Source of the DNA: DATLGD01 sp035540755
GTDB taxonomy: Bacteria > Actinomycetota > Actinomycetes > Mycobacteriales > SCTD01
DNA: 28,415 nt
Assembly (NCBI GenBank): GCA_035540755.1
Contig: DATLGD010000206.1
Location: 1-28,415, forward strand
Direction of reading: 5' to 3'
Shown: positions 27,566-28,415 of the stretch, piece by piece
How positions within the stretch are numbered: the stretch's first letter is position 1
Layout: each line of letters starts with the position of its first letter
Notes under the pieces: model-generated
The model's database searches: none
The model's input: the letters and a program-made list of their open reading frames with translations, nothing else
Told to the model about the DNA's origin: nothing
Translations under genes and position numbers: made by a program

Positions 27566-28415
27566 CCTGGGCCGCCACCGACGTCATCCGCCGCAAGCGC
27601 GACGGCGAGGAGCTGCCCGACGACGCCGTCCGCTGGGTGGTCGACGGCTTCACCCGCGGGGCCGTCGCCCCCGAGCAGATGAGCGCGCTGCTGATGGCGA
27701 TCGTCTTCCGCGGCCTGTCTCCGCGCGAGCTCGCCACCTGGGTCGACGCCATGGTCGCCTCCGGCCGACGGCTCGACCTGTCCGGCGTCGGGCGACCGGT
27801 CGTCGACAAGCACTCCTCCGGCGGCGTCGGCGACAAGGTGTCGCTGGTCGTCGCGCCGCTGGTCGCCTCGTTCGGCGTGGCCGTGCCCAAGCTGTCCGGC
27901 CGCGGCCTCGGGCACACGGGCGGCACCCTCGACAAGCTGGAGAGCATCCCGGGCTGGCGCGGGGCGTTGTCGGAGCAGCAGTTCGTGCAGCAGCTGCGCG
28001 ACGTCGGCGCCGTCATCGCCGCCGCCACAGAGGACGTCGCCCCGGCCGACAAGGCGCTCTACGCGCTGCGCGACGTCACCTCGACCGTCGAGTCGGTGCC
28101 GCTGATCGCCAGCTCCATCATGAGCAAGAAGATCGCCGGCGGCGCCGATGCCGTGCTGCTCGACGTCAAGGTCGGCGCGGGCGCGTTCATGCCCACGGTC
28201 GAGGCGGCCAGCGAGCTGGCCCGGGTCATGGTCGGTCTCGGCGCCGCGCACGGCGTGCGCACCGTCGCGCTGCTCACCTCCATGGACGCCCCGGTCGGCC
28301 GCGGCATCGGCAACGCGCTCGAGGTCGCGGAGGCGGTCGAGGTCCTCGGCGGCGGCGGCCCGGCCGACCTGGTCGAGGTGTGCCTTGCCGTCGCCCGCGA
28401 GATGCTCGCGCTCGG
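27562..28415 (+). CDS. deoA: Thymidine/pyrimidine-nucleoside phosphorylase (partial at window end)
   Basis: The first 284 codons of a phosphorylase that splits thymidine or (deoxy)uridine with phosphate into base and (deoxy)ribose-1-phosphate. Visible motifs are the phosphate-binding VDKHSSGGVGDKVS (Lys83, Ser85-Ser86), the family signature SGRGLGHTGGTLDKLES (112-128), and VPLIASSIMSKKIAGGAD. The GTG start overlaps the cytidine deaminase stop (GTGA). The window ends inside the C-terminal alpha/beta domain, so about 140-150 residues are missing for a typical 430-residue enzyme. Distinguishing thymidine-specific DeoA from the broader Pdp type needs the full sequence. It is the last step in the visible salvage operon. 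Confidence 0.95.
   Translation, partial: MTWAATDVIRRKRDGEELPDDAVRWVVDGFTRGAVAPEQMSALLMAIVFRGLSPRELATWVDAMVASGRRLDLSGVGRPVVDKHSSGGVGDKVSLVVAPLVASFGVAVPKLSGRGLGHTGGTLDKLESIPGWRGALSEQQFVQQLRDVGAVIAAATEDVAPADKALYALRDVTSTVESVPLIASSIMSKKIAGGADAVLLDVKVGAGAFMPTVEAASELARVMVGLGAAHGVRTVALLTSMDAPVGRGIGNALEVAEAVEVLGGGGPADLVEVCLAVAREMLAL

Noticed and set aside
1..28415. CRISPR array, insertion sequence or prophage.
   Set aside because: No repeat-spacer pattern, transposase, integrase or phage structural gene was found in either strand.

Overview
The window is GC-rich DNA with dense, often overlapping genes. An intact mycothiol ligase gene (mshC), an F420-type LLM oxidoreductase, a WXG100 protein, a wax-ester/diacylglycerol acyltransferase and actinobacteria-specific families (DUF3090, SCO1664-like, DUF5703) place it in the chromosome of a free-living actinomycete. 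The style resembles Geodermatophilaceae or a relative, but the genus is an inference. No phage, plasmid, insertion-sequence or CRISPR signal was seen. No gene-free stretch exceeds about 205 bases, and bases 1-59 show nothing I can name.

Region 1 (60-8266): a HAD phosphatase is translationally coupled to cobalamin-dependent methionine synthase (metH). Divergent from them are a universal stress protein, an alpha/beta-hydrolase broken by an internal deletion, and a PAC2 protein. A lone WXG100 gene and mshC follow on the minus strand. Region 2 (8300-13070, minus strand): a conserved block runs, in transcription order, LLM F420 oxidoreductase, degenerate UppP paralogue, canonical UppP, histidine phosphatase, DUF3090, SCO1664-like kinase-fold protein, mshC. 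From memory, the order metH-PAC2-mshC-(three unknowns)-uppP matches the Rv2124c-Rv2136c part of Mycobacterium tuberculosis. Region 3 (13150-16171): aldo/keto reductase, DUF5703 protein, M20 peptidase, tRNA-Leu(GAG) with a strong hairpin behind it, and a 59-codon gene.

Region 4 (16217-21858): a YihY/BrkB membrane protein, then an FMO/Baeyer-Villiger-like monooxygenase, SDR and WS/DGAT operon. This operon diverges from a TetR regulator across a near-perfect 20-bp operator, and its content recalls a reduced mycobacterial mymA operon. Region 5 (22063-28415): a nucleoside uptake and salvage operon consisting of a BMP lipoprotein, a double ABC ATPase, two permeases, cytidine deaminase and thymidine phosphorylase (cut by the window end). 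Its downstream genes are joined by 1- to 4-base overlaps.

Several genes with no ribosome binding site have a TANNNT hexamer 6-8 bases before the start codon (metH, mshC, DUF3090, histidine phosphatase, M20 peptidase, tetR, and a six-codon leader before the aldo/keto reductase). This is the signature of leaderless transcription. The most notable irregularities are the deleted hydrolase, the UppP paralogue lacking the conserved His, a possible ATC start on the ABC ATPase gene, and a long hairpin with a -10-like loop inside the transporter operon.
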